A stretch of DNA of 64,000 bases from Pseudomonas viridiflava (GCF_900590755.1 NZ_UUOC01000052.1:620001-684000), one strand, 5' to 3'. Counted from the first letter of the stretch, positions 51,836 through 60,816 are shown. A program made the numbers and translations. The notes: a model not told the origin generated them from the letters alone.

Positions 51836-52699
51836 ATGCGTCTACTTGCTTTTAGAGATCAAATTTTGAACCACCCATTCCTCATCGCGCAGATCAGCGA
51901 TCTGCACCTCAAAGCCGGTCAGAAACTGACCTACGGCGTCGTCGATACCCTGGCCGCATTGCGCCATGCCGTGGACCACTTGAACGCCAGCATTCCGCGC
52001 CCGGATATCGTGGTGATAAGCGGTGATCTGGTGGACTTCGGTCAGCCAGAGGAATACGCCGTGCTGCATCCCGAACTCAAACGTCTGGACATGCCGTTCT
52101 ATCTGGTGCCTGGCAATCACGATGATCGCGAACACCTGCTGGCCGAGTTCGCCGAGCAGGCCTATCTGCCGCGCAATCACGACGCGCCACTGGATTGGGT
52201 GGTGGATGAATACCCGGTGCGTTTGATCGGTCTGGACACCAGCATTCCCGGCGCTCACGGCGGGCAACTGATCGAGAGTCAGTTGCTCTGGCTCGATGAA
52301 CAGCTTGCTCAGCAGCCGGATAAACCGACCGTGCTGGTTCTGCATCATCCGCCGTTCATCACCGGCATTGGCCACATGGACCGTGAGCCGTTTCGCAACA
52401 TCGCAGCCTTCGAAAACGTCATCGCCCGCCACCCACAAGTCGAGCGCCTGCTGTGTGGCCATTTGCATCGCCCGATGCAGCGGCGTTTTGGCGGCAGCCT
52501 GAGTTGCATCTGCCCCGGCACTTCACACCAGATCGTGCTCGATCTACAGAAAGATGCCCCGGCGCATTTCAACCTGGAGCCTGCCGGTTACCTGCTGCAT
52601 CGCTGGCATCCGCAACAGGGGTTGGTCACCCACAACGCGGTGTTCGGCCAATACCCTGGGCCGTATCCGTTTTATGACGTGAATGGGTTGATTGATTGA
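51836..52699 (+). CDS. Metallophosphodiesterase (GpdQ/CpdA-like)
   Basis: A binuclear-metal phosphodiesterase of the calcineurin-like superfamily, close to GpdQ (glycerophosphodiesterase) and CpdA (cAMP phosphodiesterase). Metal ligands are seen in ISDLHL, VVISGDLVDFG, VPGNHDDRE, VLHHPPF and CGHLHRP. With the ATG at 51836 it has 287 residues; a TTG at 51866 with AGAGA upstream gives a start nearer to that of relatives. The upstream frame beyond 51836 lies in a REP. Following the ABC genes, it may hydrolyse the imported compound, which would then be a phosphodiester; this is inference. Confidence 0.85.
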   Translation: MRLLAFRDQILNHPFLIAQISDLHLKAGQKLTYGVVDTLAALRHAVDHLNASIPRPDIVVISGDLVDFGQPEEYAVLHPELKRLDMPFYLVPGNHDDREHLLAEFAEQAYLPRNHDAPLDWVVDEYPVRLIGLDTSIPGAHGGQLIESQLLWLDEQLAQQPDKPTVLVLHHPPFITGIGHMDREPFRNIAAFENVIARHPQVERLLCGHLHRPMQRRFGGSLSCICPGTSHQIVLDLQKDAPAHFNLEPAGYLLHRWHPQQGLVTHNAVFGQYPGPYPFYDVNGLID

Positions 52700-52732
52700 G
52701 GGAACAACTGGTGCTCTGAATTGGAATCGACC

Positions 52733-52853
52733 CCTGTGGGAGGTTCTATGTTGGCCTGCAATGCACTTTCCAGTGGGACCGGCTTTAGCCGGGAAAGCGG
52801 CATTTCAGGCGATCAATTTCGAGCGGGTGTATGGGCCTCTTCCCGGCTGAAGC
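52733..52853. repeat. 121-bp direct repeat, left copy (contains a family A REP)
   Basis: This segment is repeated at 52995-53115 with one mismatch in 121. It contains the left REP unit, the inner spacer and most of the right unit; the complete REP pair here spans 52773-52862. Confidence 0.93.
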
Positions 52854-52994
52854 CGGTCCCACATGAAAACGCGGTTTCTGTGGGAGCGGTGCTTGCCCGC
52901 GATCAACGATGACGTGGTGTGCCTGGCTGACCGCAGCGCCTGGTTCGTCGGAATGCCGCCCGGACCAAGCCTCGCTCCAACAGAACACGCTGAA
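52854..52994. repeat. Composite of half REP units between the 121-bp repeats
   Basis: Holds the left half of a family E REP (GTGGGAGCGGTGCTTGCCCG near 52881) and, later, the right half of a family B REP (CAAGCCTCGCTCCAAC near 52968). It seems to be a fusion of two REP pairs. No gene is present in 52700-53148. Confidence 0.7.
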
Positions 52995-53115
52995 CCTGTG
53001 GGAGGTTCCATGTTGGCCTGCAATGCACTTTCCAGTGGGACCGGCTTTAGCCGGGAAAGCGGCATTTCAGGCGATCAATTTCGAGCGGGTGTATGGGCCT
53101 CTTCCCGGCTGAAGC
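52995..53115. repeat. 121-bp direct repeat, right copy (REP broken)
   Basis: Copy of 52733-52853. Its right REP unit is interrupted after CCCGGCTGAAGC by about 17 unrelated bases before CCGATCCCACAGG, so this REP pair is damaged. Confidence 0.9.
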
Positions 53116-53148
53116 AGAGCGCCGCCCGGCCGATCCCACAGGTCCGCG

Positions 53149-55050
53149 TCACGCGCCGATGATTCCACCATCTTCCCGCGTAATCACCATCACCGAAGAA
53201 CGAGGCTTGCCTTCTGGCAAATGCTCGGGGAAGGTTGAGCCGCCGTTTTCGCCGGGGTGCTGGATGCCGATGAACATCGTTTTGTAGTCCGGCGCGAAGC
53301 TGATGCCGGTGACTTCGCAGCCAATCGGCCCCACCATGAAACGTCTGATTTCGCCGCTCTGCGGGTCAGCGCAAAGCATCTGGTTGTTGCCCATGCCCGC
53401 GAAGTCGCCTTTGTTGCTGGAGTCGCCATCGGTCTGAATCCACAGACGGCCGGCGCTGTCGAAACTCAAACCGTCCGGGCTGTTGAACATGTTCTGCGGG
53501 TTGATATTGCTGGAGCCGCCTTGTGGTTTACCGGCGTGCACGCTCGGGTTGCCCGCGACCACAAACAAGTCCCAATCGAAGGCCATGGCTGAAGCGTTAT
53601 CTTCGTTTTCGCGCCAGCGCAGGATTTGACCGTACTGGTTTTTCGCCCGTGGGTTCGGCCCGCCGACGGGTTGCCCATCGTCGCCGCGTTTGACGTTGTT
53701 GGTCAGGGTGCAATAGACCTGACCATCTTTGGGGCTGACCACGATCCATTCCGGGCGGTCCATGCGGGTGGCTTTTACCACGCTTGCCGCAAGGCGTGCG
53801 TGAATCAGCACTTCGGCCTGATTATTGAAACCGGCGTCAGCGTCCAGACCGTTCTTGCCATGGGTCAACTCGATCCATTCGCCGGTACCTTTTGGTCGAT
53901 CCGGGTTGCCGTCGCCATTGTCGAAACGCGCGACGTAGAGCGTGCCGTGGTCCAGCAGATTGCGGTTGGCTTTGGGGTCATCGTGGTTGATCTTGTCGCG
54001 GCTGATGAACTTGTAGATGAACTCGCCACGTTCGTCGTCGCCCATGTACACCACGGCGCGGCCGCCTTTGGTTTGCGCCAGAGCAGCGTTTTCATGCTTG
54101 AAGCGGCCCAGTGCGGTGCGTTTGACCGGGGTGGATTTCGGGTCGAACGGATCGATTTCCACCACCCAGCCGTGGCGGTTGATCTCGTTGGGGTTCTTCG
54201 CCAGATCAAAGCGCGGGTCGTGGTGATGCCAGTTGATTTCCTTGCTGGCCGCGACGGCGCCATAACGCTTGATGCCAGCGTCGAATTTCTGCTCGGCGTC
54301 GCTGCTGCCGAAGCAGTCGGTGAAGTTCTCTTCACAGGTCAGGTAAGTGCCCCACGGCGTCTTGCCGTTGGCGCAGTTCTGGAAGGTGCCAAGGGCTTCT
54401 TTGCCGGTGCTGTCAGCGGCCGTCTTGAGCCATTCGTGACCGGCAGCCGGACCGCTCAGGTTGATCGGCGTGTTGCCGTGGATGCGCCGGTTGTACTTGG
54501 AATCCTGCACGAACTGCCATTTGCCGTCCTTATGCTGAACTTCGATAACCGACACGCCTTCGCTGGCCAACGCCTTGCGCACTTCTTCGGCAGACTGCGG
54601 GTCCTTGCCGTGATCGAACAGGTAGCGGTAGTTGGTGTATTCGTTGTTGATGGCCATCAGCGCACGGTCGGACTTGCCCGGCATGGGGAACAGGCTCATG
54701 CCGTCGTTGTTGTCGCCGAACTGGACTTCCTGGGCTTGGGCGCTGCCTTTGCCGCTCGGGTCAAAAGCCGGGCCATCGACATGCAGCGGCTGGCCCCAAC
54801 TGATCAAGACCGAAGATTTATAACCCGGCGGCAGGCTGATGCTGTCGGCGGTGGCGGCGGGGATACTGTCAAAGCCCAGCAGCGTGCCCGCTGCCGCGCT
54901 GACACTGTTGGCCAACGCCGTGCGGCTGAGCAGGCTGCCACCCAGAAACATAGCCGCGCCGCACAGGGCGCCTGCCGTGATAAAGCCGCGGCGAGTGAGA
55001 CCCACCATTTGTTCGAGATCGGTGGCTTGGTTTTCTTCTAATAGTTTCAT
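53149..55050 (-). CDS. phoX: PhoX-type alkaline phosphatase (DUF839), Tat-exported
   Basis: A 633-residue periplasmic phosphatase of the PhoX family, which needs Ca and Fe and releases phosphate from organic phosphoesters. The ATG at 55050 (MKLLEENQATDLEQMVGL) has GGAG eight bases upstream. A twin-arginine signal (TRRGFITAGALCGAA) begins near residue 20. Family marks include TPWGTYLTCEENFTDCFG, GWVVEIDPFDP and KHENAALAQTKGGRAVVYMG. A weak pho-box-like array precedes it (55095-55123). It may work with the phosphodiesterase upstream on the other strand. Confidence 0.92.
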   Translation of the reverse strand: MKLLEENQATDLEQMVGLTRRGFITAGALCGAAMFLGGSLLSRTALANSVSAAAGTLLGFDSIPAATADSISLPPGYKSSVLISWGQPLHVDGPAFDPSGKGSAQAQEVQFGDNNDGMSLFPMPGKSDRALMAINNEYTNYRYLFDHGKDPQSAEEVRKALASEGVSVIEVQHKDGKWQFVQDSKYNRRIHGNTPINLSGPAAGHEWLKTAADSTGKEALGTFQNCANGKTPWGTYLTCEENFTDCFGSSDAEQKFDAGIKRYGAVAASKEINWHHHDPRFDLAKNPNEINRHGWVVEIDPFDPKSTPVKRTALGRFKHENAALAQTKGGRAVVYMGDDERGEFIYKFISRDKINHDDPKANRNLLDHGTLYVARFDNGDGNPDRPKGTGEWIELTHGKNGLDADAGFNNQAEVLIHARLAASVVKATRMDRPEWIVVSPKDGQVYCTLTNNVKRGDDGQPVGGPNPRAKNQYGQILRWRENEDNASAMAFDWDLFVVAGNPSVHAGKPQGGSSNINPQNMFNSPDGLSFDSAGRLWIQTDGDSSNKGDFAGMGNNQMLCADPQSGEIRRFMVGPIGCEVTGISFAPDYKTMFIGIQHPGENGGSTFPEHLPEGKPRSSVMVITREDGGIIGA

Positions 55051-55094
55051 CGTCACGGCTCCATCAGGTGTGGCAAATACCATAGTGAGGGAGT

Positions 55095-55123
55095 GTGACG
55101 AATTTGTGTCCGTGGCCTTACAG
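55095..55123 (-). promoter_or_regulatory. Weak pho-box-like heptamer array before phoX
   Basis: On the minus strand CTGTAAG, CGGACAC and TCGTCAC follow one another with an exact 11-base period, as PhoB half-sites do, but only the first is a fair match to CTGTCAT. It overlaps the modE stop. Suggestive only. Confidence 0.3.
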
Positions 55124-55882
55124 CGGCGTGCCCAGCAGCACAAATGAGGGTGCGAATTGCACCTTGGTTTCTTTTCCGGCTTGCAGCTTCAGGGCTGCGA
55201 CCTGTTCAGGCGCAGCCAGTGAGCACAACGTTTGACCGGAGGGCAGGGCGATACGCACTTCGCTGGGGCCATCCTCGGCAGCAATCACGGCCTCGACGGA
55301 CCCGGTCAGGCAATTATGTCCATCGATCGGCGGCTGTTCGGCGGCAAGCAATTGCAACCATCCCGCTTTGATCAACGCAACTACGTCGGTGCCGATGGCC
55401 AGCTCAAGACGCAGCGTGCTGTCATGGGTGATCTGCGCATCAATGAACACATCACCGGCCAGTCTCAATCGAACCAGGTCGTTATGTCCGTGAGCGGTGA
55501 TGCTCTCGATCCGCCCCAGCAGTTGATTGCGGGCGCTGGTGTTAAGCGTCAGACGACTGAGCAGGTCCAGATCGCCGCTCTCTTCTGCGGCTTCCAGCAC
55601 CTGAGCTTGCAGAGCTTGCAGCCGCTGATAAAGGCGCAGCACCCGCTCACCTTCAACAGACAGTTTCGCCCCACCACCACCACGCCCACCGACACTGCGC
55701 TCCACCAACGGCTTCTGCGCCAGGTTGTTCAACTCATCAATGGCATCCCACGCCGCCTTGTAACTCAACCCCGCACTCTTCGCCGCACGAGTGATCGACC
55801 CCTGCTCGGCAACGTGCTGCAACAGAGCGATGCGCTGCGGGCGACGGACGATGTGTTGGGTGAGAAGCGTGGGCAAGGGCAT
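55118..55882 (-). CDS. modE: Molybdate-responsive regulator ModE
   Basis: A 254-residue ModE: N-terminal winged helix-turn-helix (AAKSAGLSYKAAWDAIDELN, with the RGGGGAKLS wing) and a C-terminal pair of molybdate-binding TOBE/Mop domains (SARNQLLGRIESITAHG; TGSVEAVIAAED). It senses molybdate and controls its transport and use. I start at the ATG at 55882 (MPLPTLLTQHIVRRPQR); an ATG at 55927 is possible, and anything beyond lies in a REP. It ends 67 bases before phoX on the same strand; no mod transport genes are in the window. Confidence 0.9.
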   Translation of the reverse strand: MPLPTLLTQHIVRRPQRIALLQHVAEQGSITRAAKSAGLSYKAAWDAIDELNNLAQKPLVERSVGGRGGGGAKLSVEGERVLRLYQRLQALQAQVLEAAEESGDLDLLSRLTLNTSARNQLLGRIESITAHGHNDLVRLRLAGDVFIDAQITHDSTLRLELAIGTDVVALIKAGWLQLLAAEQPPIDGHNCLTGSVEAVIAAEDGPSEVRIALPSGQTLCSLAAPEQVAALKLQAGKETKVQFAPSFVLLGTPL

Positions 55883-55934
55883 GGGGGGCGGCTTTTGAGT
55901 TGGATGACGGGGCTGAGTGTAAGGCATTGCATCA

Positions 55935-56010
55935 TCTGTAGGAGCTGCCGAAGGCTGCGAAGTCGGTTTGTGGGGAATATCGCTTTCGCAGCCTTCGGCA
56001 GCTCCTACAG
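55935..56010. repeat. REP pair, family C, supplying the comF stop codon
   Basis: Inverted pair of CTGTAGGAGCTGCCGAAGGC. On the minus strand the TAG of CTGTAGGAG is the stop codon of comF. Confidence 0.9.
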
Positions 56011-56748
56011 GGGGGCATTGCCCGGCTTCGGCGTCCGCGCCAAACAATAAACATCCACCCGCCGCGCTCCTGCTTTTGTGAGCAGTCGGGCGATGGCGTC
56101 TGCGGTGGAGCCGGTGGTGAGTACGTCGTCCACCAGTGCGATGTGTTTGTCTCTGATCTGCTCTTCATCAGCCAATACAAACGCGCCGCGCAGGTTGCGC
56201 TTGCGGGCTTTGGCGTCCAGGCCTTGTTGGGTGGGGGTTTCCAGGGTGCGCAGTACGAGTCGGTCTTGCACGGGCAATTGCAGTTGTTTGCCCAGCCAGT
56301 CGGCCAACATGGCTGCCTGGTTATAGCCGCGTTGGCGCTGGCGTTTGAGGGCCAATGGGACGGGGAGCAGGAAGTCCGGGCGGGGCAGGTCTTCGTCCAG
56401 GCGGTGCTGCACGAACTGGCCGAGCAATTGCGCCATGAGGCGGCCCATAGGCCAGTTTGCTTGATGCTTGAAGCGGGTGACGAGGCTGTCGACCGGGAAT
56501 TGATACAGCCACGGCGCGACGACTTCATCGAAGGCGGGCGGATGACGTTCGCATTGCGCGCAATTCAAACCCGACATCGCTAACGGCAACGCACACTGTT
56601 GGCACTGCTCGCCCAGCCAGGGCAGCTCGGTTTCGCAGGCTGTGCAGATCGGATAGGGCGCATCTGTCGTCTCATCACACAACAAACACGACTGTTTGTT
56701 TTTTAACCAGATGTAAACCTGATGATTGATATGCGGTTGACAGCCCAC
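56005..56748 (-). CDS. ComF family phosphoribosyltransferase-like protein
   Basis: A 247-residue ComF/GntX-type protein. The N-terminal part has four Cys pairs (CLLCDE, CTAC, CQQC, CAQC) that form a zinc site; the C-terminal part is a type-I phosphoribosyltransferase domain with the PRPP motif VDDVLTTGSTADAIARLL. ComF helps DNA uptake in transformable bacteria; its role in Pseudomonas is unsettled. The position next to the biotin genes is conserved. The stop codon lies inside a REP, so the last few residues after CLARTPKPG may differ from relatives. Confidence 0.9.
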   Translation of the reverse strand: MGCQPHINHQVYIWLKNKQSCLLCDETTDAPYPICTACETELPWLGEQCQQCALPLAMSGLNCAQCERHPPAFDEVVAPWLYQFPVDSLVTRFKHQANWPMGRLMAQLLGQFVQHRLDEDLPRPDFLLPVPLALKRQRQRGYNQAAMLADWLGKQLQLPVQDRLVLRTLETPTQQGLDAKARKRNLRGAFVLADEEQIRDKHIALVDDVLTTGSTADAIARLLTKAGARRVDVYCLARTPKPGNAPL

Positions 56749-56884
56749 GCGTGTTCCTTAAATATATCGAAATCTAAATATGCTGAAACAACCGTGTCGC
56801 GCCTGTGGACTTTAAGCCTGTGCAAGCAGGGCTCAGCCGCAGGGCGTTGTGCAAAAAAACAGAACTGAACCCGAGGGTCGCCCG

Positions 56885-57940
56885 ATGAGCGCCAGCACCA
56901 CCGCCACTTTGCGTCATGACTGGACTTTAGCCGAGGTCAGAGCGCTGTTTGTACAGCCTTTCAATGACCTTCTGTTTCAGGCGCAAACCGTGCACCGCGC
57001 TCATTTCGACGCCAACCGTGTTCAGGTTTCGACTCTGCTTTCGATCAAAACCGGCGCCTGCCCGGAAGACTGCAAGTACTGCCCTCAGTCCGGCCACTAC
57101 AACACCGGTCTGGAAAAAGAAAAGCTGCTGGAAGTGCAGAAAGTTCTGGAAGAGGCCGCTCGTGCCAAGGCCATTGGCTCGACACGTTTTTGCATGGGCG
57201 CGGCGTGGAAGCATCCGTCGGCCAAAGACATGCCTTACGTACTTGAGATGGTCAAAGGCGTGAAAGCCATGGGCCTGGAAACCTGCATGACCCTGGGTCG
57301 TCTTGATCAGGACCAGACTGAAGCACTGGCGTCTGCGGGGCTGGATTACTACAACCACAACCTCGACACCTCGCCGGATTTTTACACCAGTATCATCACC
57401 ACTCGCACCTACAGCGAGCGCTTGCAGACCCTGGCTTACGTGCGTGATTCGGGGATGAAGATCTGTTCCGGCGGCATCCTTGGCATGGGCGAGTCGCTGG
57501 ACGACCGCGCCAATCTGTTGATCCAGTTGGCCAACCTGCCGGAGCATCCGGAATCGGTGCCGATCAACATGCTGGTCAAGGTCGCCGGTACGCCGCTGGA
57601 AAACGCCGAAGACATCGACCCGTTCGACTTCATTCGCATGCTGGCCGTGGCGCGGATTCTGATGCCGCAATCCCATGTGCGTCTGTCCGCTGGCCGCGAA
57701 GCCATGAACGAGCAGATGCAGGCACTGGCGTTCTTTGCCGGTGCCAATTCGATCTTCTACGGCGACAAGTTGCTGACCACCGCCAACCCGCAGGCGGACA
57801 AAGACATGCTGCTGTTCTCGCGTCTGGGCATCAAGCCCGAAGCCGGGCAGGAACATGCGGACGAAGTGCATCAGGCCGCCATCGAGCAGGCGCTGGTCGA
57901 GCAGAAGAGCAGCACGCAGTTTTATAACGCGGTGGTTTGA
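56885..57940 (+). CDS. bioB: Biotin synthase
   Basis: BioB is the radical-SAM enzyme that inserts sulfur into dethiobiotin, the last step of biotin synthesis. The ATG at 56885 (MSASTTATLRHDWTLAEVRA) has GAGGG eight bases upstream; 351 residues. The SAM [4Fe-4S] motif CPEDCKYC is near residue 58 and the YNHNLDTSPDFY segment supports the second cluster. First gene of bioBFHCD. The short gap to comF (136 bases) is divergent and contains an A/T-rich stretch that may be the promoter. Confidence 0.96.
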   Translation: MSASTTATLRHDWTLAEVRALFVQPFNDLLFQAQTVHRAHFDANRVQVSTLLSIKTGACPEDCKYCPQSGHYNTGLEKEKLLEVQKVLEEAARAKAIGSTRFCMGAAWKHPSAKDMPYVLEMVKGVKAMGLETCMTLGRLDQDQTEALASAGLDYYNHNLDTSPDFYTSIITTRTYSERLQTLAYVRDSGMKICSGGILGMGESLDDRANLLIQLANLPEHPESVPINMLVKVAGTPLENAEDIDPFDFIRMLAVARILMPQSHVRLSAGREAMNEQMQALAFFAGANSIFYGDKLLTTANPQADKDMLLFSRLGIKPEAGQEHADEVHQAAIEQALVEQKSSTQFYNAVV

Positions 57941-57959
57941 CCGCCTGCGCGCAACCTGT

Positions 57960-58049
57960 GTGGGACCGGCTTTAGCCGGGAAGGCTGCATGTCTGCCTAT
58001 GAAGATGCGGCGGTTGGTCTGACCTCTTCCCGGCTAAAGCCGGTCCCAC
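57960..58049. repeat. REP pair, family A, inside the bio operon
   Basis: Inverted pair of GTGGGACCGGCTTTAGCCGG between bioB and bioF. Confidence 0.9.
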
Positions 58050-58096
58050 GTATACGCATTTCAATCAATTGTTATGCGCTACCCCCGAGGCCACCC

Positions 58097-59287
58097 ATGT
58101 CCTTCGATCTGAGCGCACGTCTGGCCGCCCGTCGCGCTGATAATCTCTATCGCCAGCGCCCGCTACTACAGAGCCCCCAAGGCCCTGAAGTGGTCGTTGA
58201 TGGTCAGCCGTTGCTGGCTTTCTGTAATAACGACTATCTGGGCCTGGCCAATCATCCCAAGGTGATCGCGGCGTGGCAGGCGGGTGCTGATAAATGGGGC
58301 GTCGGCGGTGGGTCTTCGCATTTGGTGATTGGCCATAGCGGTCCGCATCACGCACTTGAAGAAGCACTTGCCGAGCTGACTGGCCGACCCCGCGCTCTGC
58401 TGTTTTCCAACGGCTATATGGCCAACCTCGGTGCTGTTACGGCGCTGGTGGGGCAGGGCGATACGGTGCTGGAAGACCGTCTGAATCACGCCTCGCTACT
58501 CGATGCCGGTTTGCTCAGTGGTGCACGTTTTTCCCGCTATCTGCACAACGATTCCCAAAGCCTGAACGCGCGGCTTGAGAAAGCAGTGGGCGATACGCTG
58601 GTGGTCACCGATGGCGTGTTCAGCATGGACGGCGATATCGCCGACTTGCCCGCGCTGGCGCGCACGGCGAAAGCCAAAGGCGCGTGGCTGATGGTGGATG
58701 ATGCTCACGGCTTCGGCCCGCTGGGCGCCAATGGCGGCGGCATCGTCGAGCATTTCGGGTTGGGCATGGACGATGTGCCGGTCTTGATCGGGACGTTGGG
58801 CAAAGCGTTCGGCACTGCCGGTGCTTTTGTCGCGGGCAGTGAAGAACTGATCGAAACCATGATCCAGTTCGCTCGACCTTACATTTACACCACCAGCCAG
58901 CCTCCCGCGCTGGCCTGCGCCACCCTGAAAAGCCTGGAGCTGCTGCGCACCGAGCATTGGCGGCGCGAGCATCTGGCGCGGCTGATCGCGCGGTTTCGCG
59001 CTGGCGCTGAACAGATCGGTCTGACCTTGATGGACAGCTTCACGCCCATCCAGCCGATCCTGATCGGCGACGCCGGGCAAGCCGTGCGTCTGTCGCAAAT
59101 GCTCCGGGAGCATGGGGTGCTGGTGACGGCGATTCGCCCCCCGACCGTGCCCGCGGGAAGTGCCCGTTTGCGCGTGACCTTGTCTGCCGCCCACAGCCAG
59201 GCCCAAGTGCAGCTATTGTTGAATGCATTGGCGCAGTGTTACCCGCTGCTGAAGGCAAGCGAATCGGTGGAGCCAAATCATGCGTGA
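58097..59287 (+). CDS. bioF: 8-amino-7-oxononanoate synthase
   Basis: BioF is a PLP enzyme joining pimeloyl-ACP and alanine. The ATG at 58097 (MSFDLSARLAARRADNLYRQ) has GAGG seven bases upstream; the frame before it lies in a REP. 396 residues. Motifs: FCNNDYLGLANHP, GVGGGSSHLVIGH, MVDDAHGFGPLG and the PLP lysine in TLGKAFGTAG near residue 236. It overlaps bioH by eight bases. Confidence 0.96.
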   Translation: MSFDLSARLAARRADNLYRQRPLLQSPQGPEVVVDGQPLLAFCNNDYLGLANHPKVIAAWQAGADKWGVGGGSSHLVIGHSGPHHALEEALAELTGRPRALLFSNGYMANLGAVTALVGQGDTVLEDRLNHASLLDAGLLSGARFSRYLHNDSQSLNARLEKAVGDTLVVTDGVFSMDGDIADLPALARTAKAKGAWLMVDDAHGFGPLGANGGGIVEHFGLGMDDVPVLIGTLGKAFGTAGAFVAGSEELIETMIQFARPYIYTTSQPPALACATLKSLELLRTEHWRREHLARLIARFRAGAEQIGLTLMDSFTPIQPILIGDAGQAVRLSQMLREHGVLVTAIRPPTVPAGSARLRVTLSAAHSQAQVQLLLNALAQCYPLLKASESVEPNHA

Positions 59288-60011
59288 TCAATTGATCCTG
59301 TTGCCGGGCTGGGGCTTGGGTATCTCTCCGTTGGAGCCCTTGGCCGCCGCTTTACGTGGTCTGGACGAGCATTTGCGCGTGGAGATCGAGCCGCTGCCGG
59401 AGTTGGACAGCAGCGACCCTAAAGAATGGCTGGAAGAACTCGATTCGCTTTTGCCGGACAACGCCTGGCTCGGCGGTTGGTCGTTGGGCGGCATGCTCGC
59501 CGCTGAGCTGGCCGCACGTCGTGGCGAGCGCTGTTGCGGGCTGCTGACCCTGGCCAGCAATGCCAGCTTCGTGACGCGAGGCGCATGGCCCAATGCGATG
59601 GCGTTGGGCGACTTCGAAGCGTTTCTGACCGGCTGCATCGATGACCCTGACGCGACTTTGAAGCGCTTCAGCCTGCTGTGTGCCCAGGGCGCTGAAGACC
59701 CTCGCGCGATTTCCCGATTGCTCAAGGCGGGCGCGCCCCATGGTTCGACCAATGCGCTGGTTCATGGCCTGCAACTGCTTGAACAGCTGGATACCCGCAG
59801 CGCATTGCAGACCTTTCGCGGTCCGCAGTTGCACTTGTTTGCCGGTCACGACGCGTTTGTGCCTGCCGAAGCGGCCAGCGATCTTCTGGCGCTGCTGCCT
59901 GATGTTGAAGTGGGCGTGATCGAGCAGGCCGGCCACGCTTTCCTTCTGGAAAACCCCCATGGTGTGGCTGCGGCCATCCAGGCTTTTTTGCATGAGTCCG
60001 GTGATGACTGA
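59280..60011 (+). CDS. bioH: Pimeloyl-ACP methyl ester carboxylesterase
   Basis: BioH is an alpha/beta hydrolase that removes the methyl cap from pimeloyl-ACP methyl ester. The 243-residue protein shows the nucleophile elbow GWSLGG near residue 67, the acid in FAGHDAFVPAE and the His in QAGHAFLLENP. It is translationally coupled to bioF before it and bioC after it (overlaps of eight bases each). Confidence 0.93.
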   Translation: MRDQLILLPGWGLGISPLEPLAAALRGLDEHLRVEIEPLPELDSSDPKEWLEELDSLLPDNAWLGGWSLGGMLAAELAARRGERCCGLLTLASNASFVTRGAWPNAMALGDFEAFLTGCIDDPDATLKRFSLLCAQGAEDPRAISRLLKAGAPHGSTNALVHGLQLLEQLDTRSALQTFRGPQLHLFAGHDAFVPAEAASDLLALLPDVEVGVIEQAGHAFLLENPHGVAAAIQAFLHESGDD

Positions 60012-60816
60012 TTTATCCAATCCCCGTTTGCCGGGAGGTTTGCCAGACAAACGCCAAGTGGCTGCGTCTTTTTCCAAGGCCGCTGGCAGTTACGACAGCG
60101 TCGCGGAGTTGCAGCGTGCAGTGGGTGGCGAGTTGCTTGCGAGATTGCCCACTGAGCTGAAACCTTCCCGCTGGCTGGATCTGGGTTGCGGTACCGGTTA
60201 TTTCAGCCGTGCCATGGCGCAGCGATTTGCTGGCAGTGAAGGTGTGGCGCTAGATATCGCCGAAGGGATGTTGCGCCACGCCCGGCCTTTGGCGGGCGCC
60301 GAACATTTTGTCGCGGGGGATGCTGAACGCATGCCTTTGCGGGATGACAGTTGCGAGCTGATTTTTTCCAGCCTCGCCGTGCAGTGGTGCGCGGACTTCG
60401 GTGCCGTACTCCGCGAGGCGCAGCGAGTTCTGCGACCGGGCGGGGTGTTTGCTTTTGCCAGCCTGTGCGTGGGCACATTATATGAGCTGCGCGACAGCTG
60501 GCAGGCGGTGGACGGCATGGTGCACGTCAACCGCTTCCGGCAACGGGAGGATTACCAGCGACTGTGTGATGCCAGTGGCCTGCAGGTTCGTTCGCTGGAG
60601 GTCAGGCCTCATGTGCTGCATTACCCGGATGTGCGCAGCCTGACTCACGAGTTGAAAGCACTGGGTGCGCACAATCTGAATCCCGGGCGTCCGGGTGGTT
60701 TGACCGGTCGTGCGCGGATACTGGCCTTGATCGAGGCTTACGAGCACTATCGTCAACAGGCTGGGCTACCAGCGACGTATCAGGTTGTTTATACGGTTCT
60801 GGAAAAAACCGTTTGA
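60004..60816 (+). CDS. bioC: Malonyl-ACP O-methyltransferase
   Basis: BioC methylates malonyl-ACP so that fatty acid enzymes can build the pimeloyl chain. The ATG at 60004 (MTDLSNPRLPGGLPDKRQVA) overlaps the bioH stop; 270 residues. The SAM-binding motif LDLGCGTGYFSRAMA is near residue 60, and SFSKAAGSYDSVAELQ near the N-terminus is typical of BioC. Confidence 0.94.
   Translation: MTDLSNPRLPGGLPDKRQVAASFSKAAGSYDSVAELQRAVGGELLARLPTELKPSRWLDLGCGTGYFSRAMAQRFAGSEGVALDIAEGMLRHARPLAGAEHFVAGDAERMPLRDDSCELIFSSLAVQWCADFGAVLREAQRVLRPGGVFAFASLCVGTLYELRDSWQAVDGMVHVNRFRQREDYQRLCDASGLQVRSLEVRPHVLHYPDVRSLTHELKALGAHNLNPGRPGGLTGRARILALIEAYEHYRQQAGLPATYQVVYTVLEKTV

Noticed and set aside
52721..53287. Several short frames across the REP-rich gap before phoX
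   Set aside because: They consist mostly of translated REP sequence, which is open in several frames by its base pattern.
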